Numbered from the stretch's first letter, positions 1 through 9,413 are shown. The stretch: 64,000 bases of DNA from Chitinophagaceae bacterium (GCA_028288595.1 JAQBNK010000091.1:1-64000), one strand, 5' to 3'. Program-made: numbers and translations. The notes: generated from the letters alone by a model not told the origin.

Positions 1-14
1 TAATAACCAATATT

Positions 15-1364
15 ATGAGGACAGTTCTTTTTCTTTTTTTCCTATGCATCACTCCACTTGTTTATTCACAGGTTCATTTTAAAATATTTAATCCTGAACA
101 GGCAAAGCAGGATGCAGCCAAACAACATAAACTGATTTTGCTGCAGGTACGTTCTTCTGCCTGTGACGACTGTAACAGCATTGCTGATAAAAGTTTTTCG
201 TCTCCTGAATTAAATGCCTACTTAAACGAGTACTGCATTCCTTACGTGCTTGAACAAAATGATCCGGAGAGTGCGGCCATAAAAGAAGAATATAATATCG
301 GTGATGGTAATTATACACTGTTCTTAAATGCTGATGGCGATATTATACACCGGTATAACGGAAGCAGTAGTTTGTACACAGCCTATGTTACAGAAATTAA
401 AACAGCAGTTCAAAAAGCTAAAACATTTTCAGGAAACCTGAAACTATCGGGCGATGAATATAATAAAGACCCAAAAAGTTTTAGCAAGCTATATGCTTTT
501 ATAAGTGCAAGAGAAATGGCAGGTCTTAAAAATGATTCACTGGTTAATGAACTGGTTAGTCTTGCGCCTGATGATTCTTTAAAATCATATTCTTTTATCC
601 GTTTTGCCATAAGACAATCTCCTGAATTGAGGTCTGTAACTACAACCAGGTTACGCACCAACCCTGATATTTTCAAAGAAGCATGGTACCAGTTGCTGCC
701 TGCAGAAAGAGTAAGGATCACAAATAATACATACAACAATTCAATGCGACAGGCTATCCGGAAAAAAGACATGGGATATGCTATGACAATAGCAAATTCA
801 ATATCGGCCGGATCGGCGAAACCAGCCGCCAGAAGTCGTGCTTATACCTGGCAAATGATGAAGTATTACGAAGGCACGCATGATACACTCTCTTATCTTG
901 TACAAGCCGTAAAATATTATGATTCTTATACGGCAGAATTTCAACCGGATTCAATTAAAAGACAAGACTCTCTTAATCTTCAGCAATTAATGAAAAATGC
1001 AGGGCCGGGTACACCCCAGGTTCTTGATGCAAAGGTCCCGGTGCTAACTAGAAGAATTACGTATAGTCCAGTCACACAACGCTATTCTTCAACTTTAAAT
1101 AATGGCGCTTTTAAAATCTACAAATGGAGTAAAACTGAGCTATACCGGCAAAAAGCACTTGAGTATGTAAAACGTGCGCTTGAATTTTATGTGACTCCTC
1201 AGGCTTTAGATACTTATGCCAGGTTATTGTATGTTACCGGAAATAAAGAGGAAGCAGTTAATACCATGAGAAAAGCAATTGCCTTATTAGGTGACCATGG
1301 TTTTAGTGCCACTGATTATAGAAAGACAATGGATAAGATGAAAAATAATGAACAAATAGATTAG
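15..1364 (+). CDS. Exported thioredoxin-like protein with helical C-terminal part
   Basis: Predicted periplasmic protein of 449 residues. Residues 1-18 form a signal peptide ending in LVYSQ, which fixes the ATG at 15. A thioredoxin-type domain follows, with a cysteine pair C50-DD-C53 in SSACDDCNSIADKSF and the usual downstream strand pattern (YTLFLNADGDIIHRY). This layout is typical of exported thioredoxin_7-like proteins, which reduce or oxidise disulfides after secretion. The remaining 300 or so residues look helical, and about residues 375-440 resemble two TPR hairpins. It stands alone on the plus strand, 28 bp from the end of the convergent DUF2891 gene. The fold is seen in the sequence; redox activity is inferred and the partner is unknown. 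Confidence 0.8.
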   Translation: MRTVLFLFFLCITPLVYSQVHFKIFNPEQAKQDAAKQHKLILLQVRSSACDDCNSIADKSFSSPELNAYLNEYCIPYVLEQNDPESAAIKEEYNIGDGNYTLFLNADGDIIHRYNGSSSLYTAYVTEIKTAVQKAKTFSGNLKLSGDEYNKDPKSFSKLYAFISAREMAGLKNDSLVNELVSLAPDDSLKSYSFIRFAIRQSPELRSVTTTRLRTNPDIFKEAWYQLLPAERVRITNNTYNNSMRQAIRKKDMGYAMTIANSISAGSAKPAARSRAYTWQMMKYYEGTHDTLSYLVQAVKYYDSYTAEFQPDSIKRQDSLNLQQLMKNAGPGTPQVLDAKVPVLTRRITYSPVTQRYSSTLNNGAFKIYKWSKTELYRQKALEYVKRALEFYVTPQALDTYARLLYVTGNKEEAVNTMRKAIALLGDHGFSATDYRKTMDKMKNNEQID

Positions 1365-1392
1365 AGGAATTAGTCCGTTTTTTCTCCATGTT

Positions 1393-2478
1393 CTATTGCA
1401 TCGTTAAACTATAAACTGCAAAAGAAGCAAGCCAGTGTTCTCCCATATAATCGCCGCTGGCTACATGTGGTAATGCGGCTTGTAAATGCGTAATGGCTAA
1501 GTCTGCTAAAGCCTTTTTATTTTTCCCTGCATGTTTTGCAATTCCATACAAGCACCAGGCACGGCTCAAATTCAATCCGTCTAAATGAACCAGTTTCCCA
1601 TCTGTTCTGTCTTTTACTTCGCCAGGAGCCAGCGAAATATTTTGTTTGAATAATGAAGGAAGAAATTGAACCACCCATTTTTTATATTCAGCTGATGGCA
1701 AGATCCGCCACATGAGGTCGGCTTCTTCAAGGCAGGGACTTAAAAAATCAGAACCGCCGGGCTCATATTCAAGAGGGCCGGCTTTATCATTTTTATAAAA
1801 ACGCAGGGCTGCATCTTTAATAGCTGTTTTAAATGAATCATCTTTTACCTGCAGCGCATAATCCCATGCGAGTCTTAACCCGAATGCGAGGTTGGGGTGC
1901 TCGCCCATGCGAAGAGGATAAACCAATTTTTTTAAATATTCTTTATAGAGTTGGGTTAACTGGTCAGCAAGTGGCTTAACATTTTTCGCCAGTTGTTTTC
2001 CCAGCGGATCGTTCCAGGTGAGCAATTCATTTTCTAATTGCATGAGCCATGCCCAACCGTAAGTTCTTTCGAAACCTTTGTTATCTTTTTGCTGAAATAT
2101 TTTTATTTCTGTCTGAATATTTTCCTCTGATAAATTCTGACTGAGTTTAGTTCTTATCAAAGGCTCATCCTGCATTTGTGGAAATAATTTAAGCAGTCTT
2201 ACCAGCATCCAATGCCCGTGTACGCTCGAGTGCCAGTCGAAACAACCATAAAATGCAGGATGATAGGTTTTAGGACGTTGAATTAAGCTGGTATCAGAAA
2301 AAGTGATCCCTGTTTTATAAGGAAATTCCTGCTGCATACATTTTAAGGGAAGCTGGGCCAAATGCGAAGCGCCTTTTTCAGTCAGCTCATATTTGCCGTT
2401 CTTAATAATATAATGTTCCTGGCTGTAAGACATAATAGTTATTCCTGTAAATAAAAAAAACAGCAATTTATTTTTCAT
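1393..2478 (-). CDS. DUF2891 family protein, exported
   Basis: 361 residues with an N-terminal signal peptide (MKNKLLFFLFTGITIMSYSQ). The body matches my memory of the DUF2891 family: an alpha-helical, probably alpha/alpha-toroid protein with the motif YGCFDWHSSVHGHWMLVRLL near residues 77-96 and conserved HPNLAFGLRLAWDYA and PGGSDFLSPCLEEADLM blocks. The family has no established activity; the toroid-like helices and Trp/His-rich motifs would suit a carbohydrate-active enzyme, but that is inference. It ends 28 bp from the convergent thioredoxin gene and starts 8 bp downstream of the SUI1-type gene, so the two are probably co-transcribed. Confidence 0.85.
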   Translation of the reverse strand: MKNKLLFFLFTGITIMSYSQEHYIIKNGKYELTEKGASHLAQLPLKCMQQEFPYKTGITFSDTSLIQRPKTYHPAFYGCFDWHSSVHGHWMLVRLLKLFPQMQDEPLIRTKLSQNLSEENIQTEIKIFQQKDNKGFERTYGWAWLMQLENELLTWNDPLGKQLAKNVKPLADQLTQLYKEYLKKLVYPLRMGEHPNLAFGLRLAWDYALQVKDDSFKTAIKDAALRFYKNDKAGPLEYEPGGSDFLSPCLEEADLMWRILPSAEYKKWVVQFLPSLFKQNISLAPGEVKDRTDGKLVHLDGLNLSRAWCLYGIAKHAGKNKKALADLAITHLQAALPHVASGDYMGEHWLASFAVYSLTMQ

Positions 2479-2486
2479 CGATCCGC

Positions 2487-2831
2487 TTATATTTTTTTCG
2501 TCTTTAAATAATTATTTTTCGTCAGCCATTGCAAAACTTTATCCCGCTGATCCCCCTGGATAATTATTTCACCATCTTTTACACTTCCCCCTGTTCCGCA
2601 AAAGTTTTTTATTTTTTTTCCAAGGTCCTCCAGATCATCTTCTTTACCTGCGAAGCCTGTAACTAATGTAACTGATTTACCCGCCCTTTGCTTTTTATCT
2701 AAAAGAATACGCAATTTCTGATCCGCCGGAGCTAAAGTAATTACATCTGCAGTTTCTTCAGGCTCAAAGCGAAAATTTGGATCGGTGCTGAAGACGAAGC
2801 CTCGGTTATCGGGTTTATTTTTTTTTGACAT
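2487..2831 (-). CDS. SUI1/eIF1-type translation factor (YciH family)
   Basis: 114 residues. The C-terminal two thirds carry the SUI1/eIF1 fold: basic, with KRAGKSVTLVTGFAGKEDDL, then LGKKIKNFCGTGGSVKDGEI and the ending IIQGDQRDKVLQWLTKNNY. These are the family hallmarks (VTxVxGF, CGTGGSV, IxxQGD). Bacterial homologues such as E. coli YciH are thought to influence start-codon selection. The first 40 residues are a charged, disordered extension as usual. It lies between nadC upstream and the DUF2891 gene 8 bp downstream, on the same strand. Confidence 0.93.
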   Translation of the reverse strand: MSKKNKPDNRGFVFSTDPNFRFEPEETADVITLAPADQKLRILLDKKQRAGKSVTLVTGFAGKEDDLEDLGKKIKNFCGTGGSVKDGEIIIQGDQRDKVLQWLTKNNYLKTKKI

Positions 2832-2856
2832 GAAAGCAAGTTTGAAGTTTTATTTA

Positions 2857-2905
2857 AGTTGGCGGATGGCAGTTGATAGTTGGCGCCAACTACCAACTGC
2901 CAACT
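2857..2905. repeat. AGTTGGC heptamer array forming an inverted repeat
   Basis: Four phase-locked heptamers (2857-2884, variants of AGTTGGC) are followed at once by three inverted heptamers (2885-2905, GCCAACT/ACCAACT/GCCAACT). The 17-nt arms 2868-2884 and 2885-2901 pair with one mismatch and no loop. The array abuts the nadC stop codon (2904-2906), so it probably forms the 3' hairpin of the nadC transcript. The same unit recurs at 9414-9427 and 21216-21309. Confidence 0.85.
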
Positions 2906-3758
2906 AAATCGCTTTAAGGCTCAGGTCAAGGCTACGCGCCTGGTGTATCAATCCGCCCACACTTACATAAGTTACTCCTGTCTGCGCATAGGCCTCTATG
3001 GTGTCGAGATTAATTCCTCCGCTGGCTTCAGTTTCAAAATCATCCTTGATTATTTTCATTGCTTCAGTGATCAGTTCCGGTGAAAAATTATCTAACATAA
3101 TTCTAAATACTTTCCCTTTACCAATTCTGCAAACTTTCTCTACGTCTTCCAGGCTTCTTGTTTCAACTTCTATTTTTAAACCCGGCTTTTTTTCCTGCAC
3201 ATACCGCCATGCTTTTTCAATGGCAGGTTCAATGCCACCGCAATAATCAATATGATTATCTTTTAGCATGATCATATCGAACAAACCAAAGCGATGATTA
3301 ACCCCGCCACCAATTCTAACCGCTTCCTTTTCTAACAAACGAAAATTAGGCGTGGTCTTACGGGTGTCGAGCAGTTTTGTTTTATAATTTTTAAGCTTAG
3401 TTGTATAGGTATGGGTGAGTGTGGCGATACCACTCATTCTTTGCATGCAGTTCAGCACCAGCCTTTCGCATGTAAGAATAGTATGAACAGATGCTTCAAT
3501 TTCAAAAGCTGTTTGACCATTGCGCATATCATCACCATCTTTCTTATGCGCAGAAAAAATGGAAGACGGTTCAACCTGGTGAAAAATTTTTTCAGCGACA
3601 CCCACGCCGGCAAGTAATCCATCCTGTTTGATTTTCAAGACAGCTTTTCCCATTTGCTCTTTCGGAATACAGCACAGGGTTGAATGATCCCCATCACCAA
3701 TATCTTCCTGTAAAGCTGCAGTTACCAAACGGGATAAATATTCATCAAAATTGATCAT
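2904..3758 (-). CDS. nadC: Nicotinate-nucleotide pyrophosphorylase (carboxylating)
   Basis: 284 residues, the normal NadC length. It converts quinolinate and PRPP to nicotinate mononucleotide, CO2 and pyrophosphate in de novo NAD synthesis. Visible signatures are EDIGDGDHST near the N-terminus, the PRPP/quinolinate-binding DTRKTTPNFR, NHRFGLFDMIMLKDNH, KIEVETRSLEDV, IMLDNFSPE and EASGGINLDTI. nadA and nadB are not in this window. The gene is followed by the heptamer hairpin at 2857-2905 and preceded by another heptamer array at 3772-3799. Confidence 0.97.
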   Translation of the reverse strand: MINFDEYLSRLVTAALQEDIGDGDHSTLCCIPKEQMGKAVLKIKQDGLLAGVGVAEKIFHQVEPSSIFSAHKKDGDDMRNGQTAFEIEASVHTILTCERLVLNCMQRMSGIATLTHTYTTKLKNYKTKLLDTRKTTPNFRLLEKEAVRIGGGVNHRFGLFDMIMLKDNHIDYCGGIEPAIEKAWRYVQEKKPGLKIEVETRSLEDVEKVCRIGKGKVFRIMLDNFSPELITEAMKIIKDDFETEASGGINLDTIEAYAQTGVTYVSVGGLIHQARSLDLSLKAI

Positions 3759-3771
3759 GGTGTACTTTTTA

Positions 3772-3799
3772 ATTCTGAATTCCGAATTCCGAATTCTGA
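3772..3799. repeat. Four ATTCCGA/ATTCTGA heptamers
   Basis: Four exact heptamer steps: ATTCTGA, ATTCCGA, ATTCCGA, ATTCTGA. They lie in the 73-bp gap between the DUF5686 stop (3832) and the nadC start (3758), both on the minus strand. The unit contains GAATTC, so the array is partly self-complementary. It is one of the window-wide family of 7-nt-period intergenic arrays. Confidence 0.85.
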
Positions 3800-3831
3800 A
3801 TTTAAACTTCTTTCGGCTTTCGTGCGAGAAA

Positions 3832-6312
3832 CTAAAAACTCACCCTGAAACTTCCGAAAAGCCCAAAATGACTGGGCAATTGTGCCGGAAGGCTGTTAGG
3901 CGAAACCCTCCAGACAAAATCTATCCTGAAAAATTTAAAGATATTATCGATCCCCGTTCCAACCTCGGTATACAGTTTACCATCAAGGGATTTAAAAGGA
4001 TAATTGTCAACAAAGTTTAATTTCTGATTGGCCGGACTTAGATCACCCATCAGTGTTTTAATGTTCCAGAACTGCCTGAATTTTAATTTTCTTGTTAAAG
4101 GAATAAAACGGAATAAGCCGTTACCAATATTGTGTTCAATGGTAGCACCTACATAACGATCGCTTACATATTCGTATCGTTTCATCAGGTTAAAAGCATA
4201 ACGGTTATAATAATAATATTCATTGCCGGGATGTATTTCCAGCAATTGATAAGGCAGTGTTCCAAATATTTTTCCTGCAAAAATATTGTAGGACAGACTT
4301 CCATAGGGAGCCAGCTTCAAGTAATCAGATACAGATATATCCAGCCTGTCGTATTGATAACTGCTCTTCAAAATATTAGGAAAACCATGGGTATAATTTA
4401 ATTCTACAATCGGAAGATCACTGCCGAAACTTGTTCTGAAAAAATTATCCTCAATAAATCTTTCCATGTGTGCATACCGCAATGAAAAGATGGTCTTAAA
4501 ATTATTCAGCGCTTCTCCTGTACTGTTTTTAAATGCAGATTTAGATGGAAGATTTAATAAGGGATCATACTGCTGGCGGACTGCTGAAATACCAAAAGCA
4601 ATTCCGGATTTCGATTCTTTGTGATAATCAATTCTTCCTTCCGTAAGTATTTGGTATTTAAGCGGAATATTCGGCTTTCGTAATAAAAAAGCAAAAATAT
4701 TACTGCTGCTCAACTGGTCTGAGTTCGTTACCCCGGCATCAAAATCTTTCATGTATTGAACCTGCAGGTAACTCCATGGCTCACGGGAGAACATGTATTT
4801 TGCATTCACCTGGTATTTCCATTGTTTATCAAGAAAACCATATCCTGCATAGCCATGCAGATAAAGATTTTTGTTAAAACCGCGGTTCGTAGCCAGGTCA
4901 AAACCTAATCTTGTTCCTTCCCATGCATTCCCGCTGTACCAGTAATACCAGGGGCCGATACGAAAATTGCCAATATCTTTTGTACCTGTTGTTAAAAAGG
5001 TAAGCGTACTGCGATACCTGCGAAATGTGCGGTTATTTTCAAGTGTATCCAGCAATTCGTACACACCTTCTTCCGTCTTGGTTAATTCTTCGTGCCTGCT
5101 GTTTATCCAGAACGAATCTGTTTTTACTTCCGATCCATGCAACAAAACAATTTCTTCCGGTACTTTATTTTTTGCGATCTCTTCACTTACAACCGGATCA
5201 TCCACTTTTACATTTTCATAGGTTGTTGTCTTTCGCCCTTTAAATCCTACTCTTGATTTTCCAAGCGGCGCGATATCCGCAACAAAGCGATCCTTATATT
5301 GAAACCAGGTAGTATCATTGATCAGTCTATACTCCTGGATCATCGATAATCCTTTGATAAAATTAATGTTCGCTTCTCCTGAAGGACGCATCGTTATTTT
5401 CTGCACAGCGAAGTCGCTGTCATGTATCCAGCAATCACCTTCAAAGGTATTTTCTCCTTTTCTTTTTGGAACGAAGCGTAAATGCACCAGCCTTTTACCG
5501 CTTAAATATTGTGTGTCGAGTAATTTGAAATTGTAATAATTATCGCCGTTGTTATGAAATGGCCCGATAAACTGCAGGTCGAATACAGGTATAAAATTGT
5601 TATAGATATTAATGTTTTGATAGGTGCCGCCGAGTTGCTTAACAACACTTTCATTATCCAGCCCGTTTGTTTTAGTGGCCTTAATAATTTCACGACTGCG
5701 GTAAGGACTTTTCTGGAAATAAAAATCAGAAAGCGTTTCAGTGAGATAAACCGGTAAAAAAGAAGTTTCTTCCGAGGTAGAATCAACATAGTCCAGCACA
5801 AAATCGAACTTATGAAGCAGCTTATTTTTTAAGAGCTTTTCCTTATTTACATTATTCAGATCCAGCTCAAGCTTATTATAAATTTCGTAGCTGTAACTAT
5901 TATATCGCGATCTGTCGTTGCGGGGTTTATTGGATATTATTTTTTTCCAGAACCACAGCGCCCTGTTATATTTTGCTTTTACTACCGTTTCGTTCTGAGG
6001 AGGGAGAACTTCCATTTTAGCGAGAACAAAAACGGAATCCCGAGCTTCAGGTATGGGAAATAAAATAGGCTTATAACCTACCGCGGAAATAACAAGCGTA
6101 TCGCCAGCTGGCCATTGAGAAAGATGTAAATAAAATTTCCCGGAGGAATCGGCCAGTGCTCCCCGGCCATTTATTTTTAAAACAGCAGCCGAAAAAGGGA
6201 TAGGTTCCTCGCTCTGTTTGTCAATGACCTGCCCACCAAGCAATTTCTGCTGGGCATTAACTGAAACAAAAGATAAAAACAGGATTCCGGTAATGGATAA
6301 CAATTTCTTCAT
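3832..6312 (-). CDS. DUF5686/carboxypeptidase-regulatory-like outer-membrane protein
   Basis: About 826 residues. A signal peptide (MKKLLSITGILFLSFVSVNAQ) leads into a carboxypeptidase-D regulatory-like beta-sandwich (about residues 22-110: GGQVIDKQSEEPIPFSAAV through LVISAVGYKPI). The rest matches the DUF5686 family common in Bacteroidota, with alternating aromatic strands in the last 400 residues that suggest an outer-membrane barrel, ending in FGLFGSFRVSF. Two ATGs are possible (6318 and 6312); I prefer the one that gives MKKLL. The role is unknown; the architecture points to a surface or envelope protein. It is divergent from the carB gene, with a 125-bp shared upstream region. Confidence 0.85.
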   Translation of the reverse strand: MKKLLSITGILFLSFVSVNAQQKLLGGQVIDKQSEEPIPFSAAVLKINGRGALADSSGKFYLHLSQWPAGDTLVISAVGYKPILFPIPEARDSVFVLAKMEVLPPQNETVVKAKYNRALWFWKKIISNKPRNDRSRYNSYSYEIYNKLELDLNNVNKEKLLKNKLLHKFDFVLDYVDSTSEETSFLPVYLTETLSDFYFQKSPYRSREIIKATKTNGLDNESVVKQLGGTYQNINIYNNFIPVFDLQFIGPFHNNGDNYYNFKLLDTQYLSGKRLVHLRFVPKRKGENTFEGDCWIHDSDFAVQKITMRPSGEANINFIKGLSMIQEYRLINDTTWFQYKDRFVADIAPLGKSRVGFKGRKTTTYENVKVDDPVVSEEIAKNKVPEEIVLLHGSEVKTDSFWINSRHEELTKTEEGVYELLDTLENNRTFRRYRSTLTFLTTGTKDIGNFRIGPWYYWYSGNAWEGTRLGFDLATNRGFNKNLYLHGYAGYGFLDKQWKYQVNAKYMFSREPWSYLQVQYMKDFDAGVTNSDQLSSSNIFAFLLRKPNIPLKYQILTEGRIDYHKESKSGIAFGISAVRQQYDPLLNLPSKSAFKNSTGEALNNFKTIFSLRYAHMERFIEDNFFRTSFGSDLPIVELNYTHGFPNILKSSYQYDRLDISVSDYLKLAPYGSLSYNIFAGKIFGTLPYQLLEIHPGNEYYYYNRYAFNLMKRYEYVSDRYVGATIEHNIGNGLFRFIPLTRKLKFRQFWNIKTLMGDLSPANQKLNFVDNYPFKSLDGKLYTEVGTGIDNIFKFFRIDFVWRVSPNSLPAQLPSHFGLFGSFRVSF

Positions 6313-6396
6313 ACACATACTTCAGCGCTTGGATATCATGAGAGGCTAAGAAACCGTCAGGCGCTGCAAAACTAACGTAAATAAGGCCATTTTTAG

Positions 6397-6428
6397 TTTG
6401 GCGGCTTATAGCTCAACCGCTAATTTTG
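6397..6428 (+). promoter_or_regulatory. Bacteroidota-type promoter of carB C-terminal gene
   Basis: TTTG at 6397-6400, a 20-nt spacer, then TAATTTTG at 6421-6428. This is a full match to the Bacteroidota housekeeping consensus TTTG-N19/20-TAnnTTTG. The expected transcription start falls near 6434, about 10 nt before the ATG at 6444, so the leader would be very short. Confidence 0.75.
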
Positions 6429-6443
6429 CGCAATCTTTCTACA

Positions 6444-7637
6444 ATGAGCGAATCTATCTCTTCCAACGAATCTATCCCTTCATCGAGGAAAAAAATTATC
6501 GTTCTCGGCAGTGGCCCGAACCGGATCGGGCAGGGAATTGAATTTGATTATTGCTGCGTTCACGGTCTTCTTGCCATTAAAGAATGTGGTTATGAAGCGA
6601 TTATGGTTAACTGTAATCCTGAAACCGTTTCTACAGATTTTGATGTTGCTGATAAACTGTATTTCGAACCCGTTTTCTGGGAACACCTGTGGGAGATCGT
6701 GGAACTGGAAAAGCCTGATGGAGTAATCGTTCAGCTGGGTGGGCAAACCGCATTGAAACTCGCCAGGCGTTTACACGATAAAGGAATTAAGATCATCGGT
6801 ACTTCTTATGATAATATGGATATCGCCGAGGACCGCGGCCGTTTTAGTGACAGGTTAAAAGAGCTGGAAATTCCTTATCCTGAATATGGAACAGCTTTTA
6901 CCGCAGATGAGGCCATTGAAGTGGCAAACCGGGTTGGTTATCCTGTTCTGGTGAGACCCAGTTATGTTTTAGGCGGACAAAGAATGCGGATTGTAATTAA
7001 TGATACTGAAGTGGAAAATGCGGTTATCAGCCTGCTGAAACATATTCCCAATAATAAAATTCTGATCGATCATTTTTTGGACCGGTGCCAGGAGGCAGAG
7101 ATCGATGGCATTTTTGACGGTGACGATTTTCATGTGATGGGCGTAATGGAACACATTGAACCGGCCGGTATTCATAGTGGTGATAGTAACGCTGTATTAC
7201 CTGCCTTCAACCTCACCCCGCTTGAGGTAACAACGATGGAACTTTATGCTGAAAAAATTGCCAGGGCATTGGATATTCGTGGTCTCATCAATATCCAGTT
7301 CGCTATTAAGGAGGGAAAAGTATATGTGATCGAGGCTAACCCGAGAGCCTCACGAACAACTCCTTTCATTGCTAAAGCTTATGGCATTCCTTATTTAAAT
7401 ATTGCAACGAAAGTGATGCTGGGTGCCGCTAAGCTGAAAGATTTTACCATTACAAAAAACCTAAAAGGTTTCGCCATAAAAGAACCGGTATTCAGTTTTG
7501 ATAAATTCCCCGGCGTAAATAAAGAACTGGGACCTGAAATGAAATCTACCGGTGAAGCCATCCGGTTTATAAAAGATCTGAGAGATCCTTACTTCAGGCA
7601 GCTATACAGGGAACGCAGTATGCACCTGAGTAAATAA
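6444..7637 (+). CDS. carB: Carbamoyl-phosphate synthase large chain, C-terminal synthetase half
   Basis: 397 residues from the ATG at 6444; an upstream TTG at 6426 lies inside the -7 box and is unlikely to be the start. The protein begins with a short Ser-rich leader and then the second CPSase half: KKIIVLGSGPNRIGQGIEF, NCNPETVSTDFD, VIVQLGGQTALKLA, an ATP-grasp domain with RPSYVLGGQRM and VIEANPRASRT, and ends FKxLRDxYF...RSMHLSK. This half phosphorylates carbamate in the pyrimidine/arginine pathways. The first half (bicarbonate phosphorylation, glutaminase contact) is not in the window. The allosteric MGS domain is also missing, as I recall for Flavobacterium CarB, which ends in a similar RRKMYLSR. 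So this is either a split carB or a truncated paralogue; clean ends at both domain borders favour a split gene. Confidence 0.9.
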   Translation: MSESISSNESIPSSRKKIIVLGSGPNRIGQGIEFDYCCVHGLLAIKECGYEAIMVNCNPETVSTDFDVADKLYFEPVFWEHLWEIVELEKPDGVIVQLGGQTALKLARRLHDKGIKIIGTSYDNMDIAEDRGRFSDRLKELEIPYPEYGTAFTADEAIEVANRVGYPVLVRPSYVLGGQRMRIVINDTEVENAVISLLKHIPNNKILIDHFLDRCQEAEIDGIFDGDDFHVMGVMEHIEPAGIHSGDSNAVLPAFNLTPLEVTTMELYAEKIARALDIRGLINIQFAIKEGKVYVIEANPRASRTTPFIAKAYGIPYLNIATKVMLGAAKLKDFTITKNLKGFAIKEPVFSFDKFPGVNKELGPEMKSTGEAIRFIKDLRDPYFRQLYRERSMHLSK

Positions 7638-7648
7638 ATTATAAAAGT

Positions 7649-7669
7649 TCTAAATACTAAATTCTAAAT
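7649..7669. repeat. Three TCTAAAT/ACTAAAT heptamers
   Basis: TCTAAAT, ACTAAAT, TCTAAAT in perfect 7-nt phase, 12 bp behind the carB stop codon. The rest of the 291-bp gap up to purH (7670-7928) shows no supportable gene. It contains a possible -7 box TACATTTG at 7855-7862 that could serve purH. Confidence 0.75.
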
Positions 7670-7928
7670 GCAGCTATTTGCCTGGAGTGTTTACTGTTGG
7701 GTTAATTGCTGAATGGATCTTGATCATTGGAATACTGATAGAATGGAACTTACATTTCTCATTTTCATTTTTAGTTTTCCCGCTCCATGGATAATCGCTG
7801 ATGGCGCTAACAGCAGGTGGAAAATAAGTGAATGGAAAAAAGAATGCCAGCACCTACATTTGCGCTTTCATTCAGTAGCTGAACAGGGAGCGTTTATAGC
7901 GGACCTGTAGCGCTTCAAATTTTCCTCA

Positions 7929-9410
7929 ATGCAAAAAAAAATACAGTCAGCACTTATTTCTGTTTTTTATAAAGACGGGCTCGATATCATTGCCCGTCAG
8001 TTGCAGGCTAATGGTATAACAATTTATACTACCGGCGGAACCCAAAAATTTATTGAAGACCTCGGTGTTAAATGTGTGCCCGTTGAAACATTAACAGGTT
8101 ATCCTTCTATTTTGGGTGGAAGAGTGAAAACACTGCACCCAATCGTTTTCGGCGGGATATTAGGAAGACGATATGAACAGCAGGATAGAAAAGAAATGTC
8201 TGAGTATTCCATTCCTGAAATAGATTTAGTAATTGTTGATCTCTACCCTTTTGAAGAAACCTTACGAAACACTTCTGAAGAAAAATCGATCATAGAAAAA
8301 ATAGATATTGGTGGGCCTTCTATGATCCGCGGGGCCGCGAAGAATTTCAGTGATGTACTGGTGATAGCAAGCAAAAATGATTATAGCGAACTGGCTTCAA
8401 TATTATCATCGGGCGCCACAACCACACTGGAACAACGCAGATCTTTCGCCGCTAAAGCTTTTGAAATAGTGATGCAATATGATATTGCTATCAGTAATTA
8501 TTTCAACCCCGGAACAATAAAAACTTTGCGCTACGGCGAAAACCCTCATCAGCATGCAGCATTTAAAGGAAACCTGGAAGAAATATTCACCCAGTTAAAT
8601 GGCAAAGAACTTTCTTATAATAACCTGGTGGATACAGACGCCGCAGTCCAACTCATCCGGGAATTTTCAGATACCAGTTTTGCCATCATTAAACACACTA
8701 ATGTTTGCGGTATTGCATCACGACCATCTGTAAAAGAAAGCTGGGATGCAGCGCTGGCAGGAGATCCTGAAAGTGCTTTCGGAGGTGTGCTTGTAACGAA
8801 TGCAGGTATTGATAAAAAAACTGCTGAAGCCATCAATGAGATTTTCTTTGAAGTGTTACTTGCTCCTTCTTTTAATGAAGATGCGCTTGAAATTTTAAAA
8901 ACTAAAAAGAACCGCATCCTGCTTCAGTTAAATCAAACTGCTGAATTACCCGGCCGGCAAAACAAAAGCATTTTTAACGGAACACTTTCTCAGGATACCG
9001 ATAAAGGAAATTTTACAGAGTGGAAAGAAAGCGGAGGCAGGCGGTGTAGCGAAGAGGAAAAAAATGACCTTCTCTTTGCAAACATCGTGTGCAAGCATTT
9101 GAAAAGTAACGCTATCGCTTTAGTAAAAAATAAACAACTCCTGGGCAAGGGCTGTGGACAAACCAGCCGCATCGATGCACTGAGGCAATCAATTGAGAAA
9201 GCCGGGCAATTTAATTTTGATCTTCATGGCGCCGTACTGGCTTCTGATGCTTTTTTTCCTTTTGATGATTGCGTTAAAATGTCGCATGCCGCAGGTATCA
9301 CCGCATTCATTCAACCGGGCGGTTCTATCAGGGATAAAGACAGTATTGCTTATTGCGAGGAAAATAAACTGCCGATGGTGATAACGGGATTGAGGCACTT
9401 CAGGCATTAG
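7929..9410 (+). CDS. purH: Bifunctional AICAR formyltransferase/IMP cyclohydrolase
   Basis: 493 residues, slightly shorter than the usual 510-530. It performs the last two steps of IMP synthesis. The N-terminal MGS-like IMP cyclohydrolase domain shows TGGTQKFIEDLGV, GGRVKTLHP and IDIGGPSMIRGAAKN (residues about 35-140). The C-terminal transformylase domain shows LRYGENPHQ, the catalytic Lys-His in AIIKHTNVCGIA, DPESAFGGV, GCGQTSRIDALR and SDAFFPFDD. The ATG at 7929 begins the conserved KIQSALISVFYKDGL strand. It follows the carB fragment on the same strand but about 290 bp away, so co-transcription is uncertain. Confidence 0.97.
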   Translation: MQKKIQSALISVFYKDGLDIIARQLQANGITIYTTGGTQKFIEDLGVKCVPVETLTGYPSILGGRVKTLHPIVFGGILGRRYEQQDRKEMSEYSIPEIDLVIVDLYPFEETLRNTSEEKSIIEKIDIGGPSMIRGAAKNFSDVLVIASKNDYSELASILSSGATTTLEQRRSFAAKAFEIVMQYDIAISNYFNPGTIKTLRYGENPHQHAAFKGNLEEIFTQLNGKELSYNNLVDTDAAVQLIREFSDTSFAIIKHTNVCGIASRPSVKESWDAALAGDPESAFGGVLVTNAGIDKKTAEAINEIFFEVLLAPSFNEDALEILKTKKNRILLQLNQTAELPGRQNKSIFNGTLSQDTDKGNFTEWKESGGRRCSEEEKNDLLFANIVCKHLKSNAIALVKNKQLLGKGCGQTSRIDALRQSIEKAGQFNFDLHGAVLASDAFFPFDDCVKMSHAAGITAFIQPGGSIRDKDSIAYCEENKLPMVITGLRHFRH

Positions 9411-9413
9411 AAT

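Noticed and set aside
7713-7910. A 65-codon plus-strand frame between carB and purH
   Set aside because: Trp/His-rich text without recognisable motif, no promoter in front, and it overlaps the likely purH upstream region. Not supportable as a gene.
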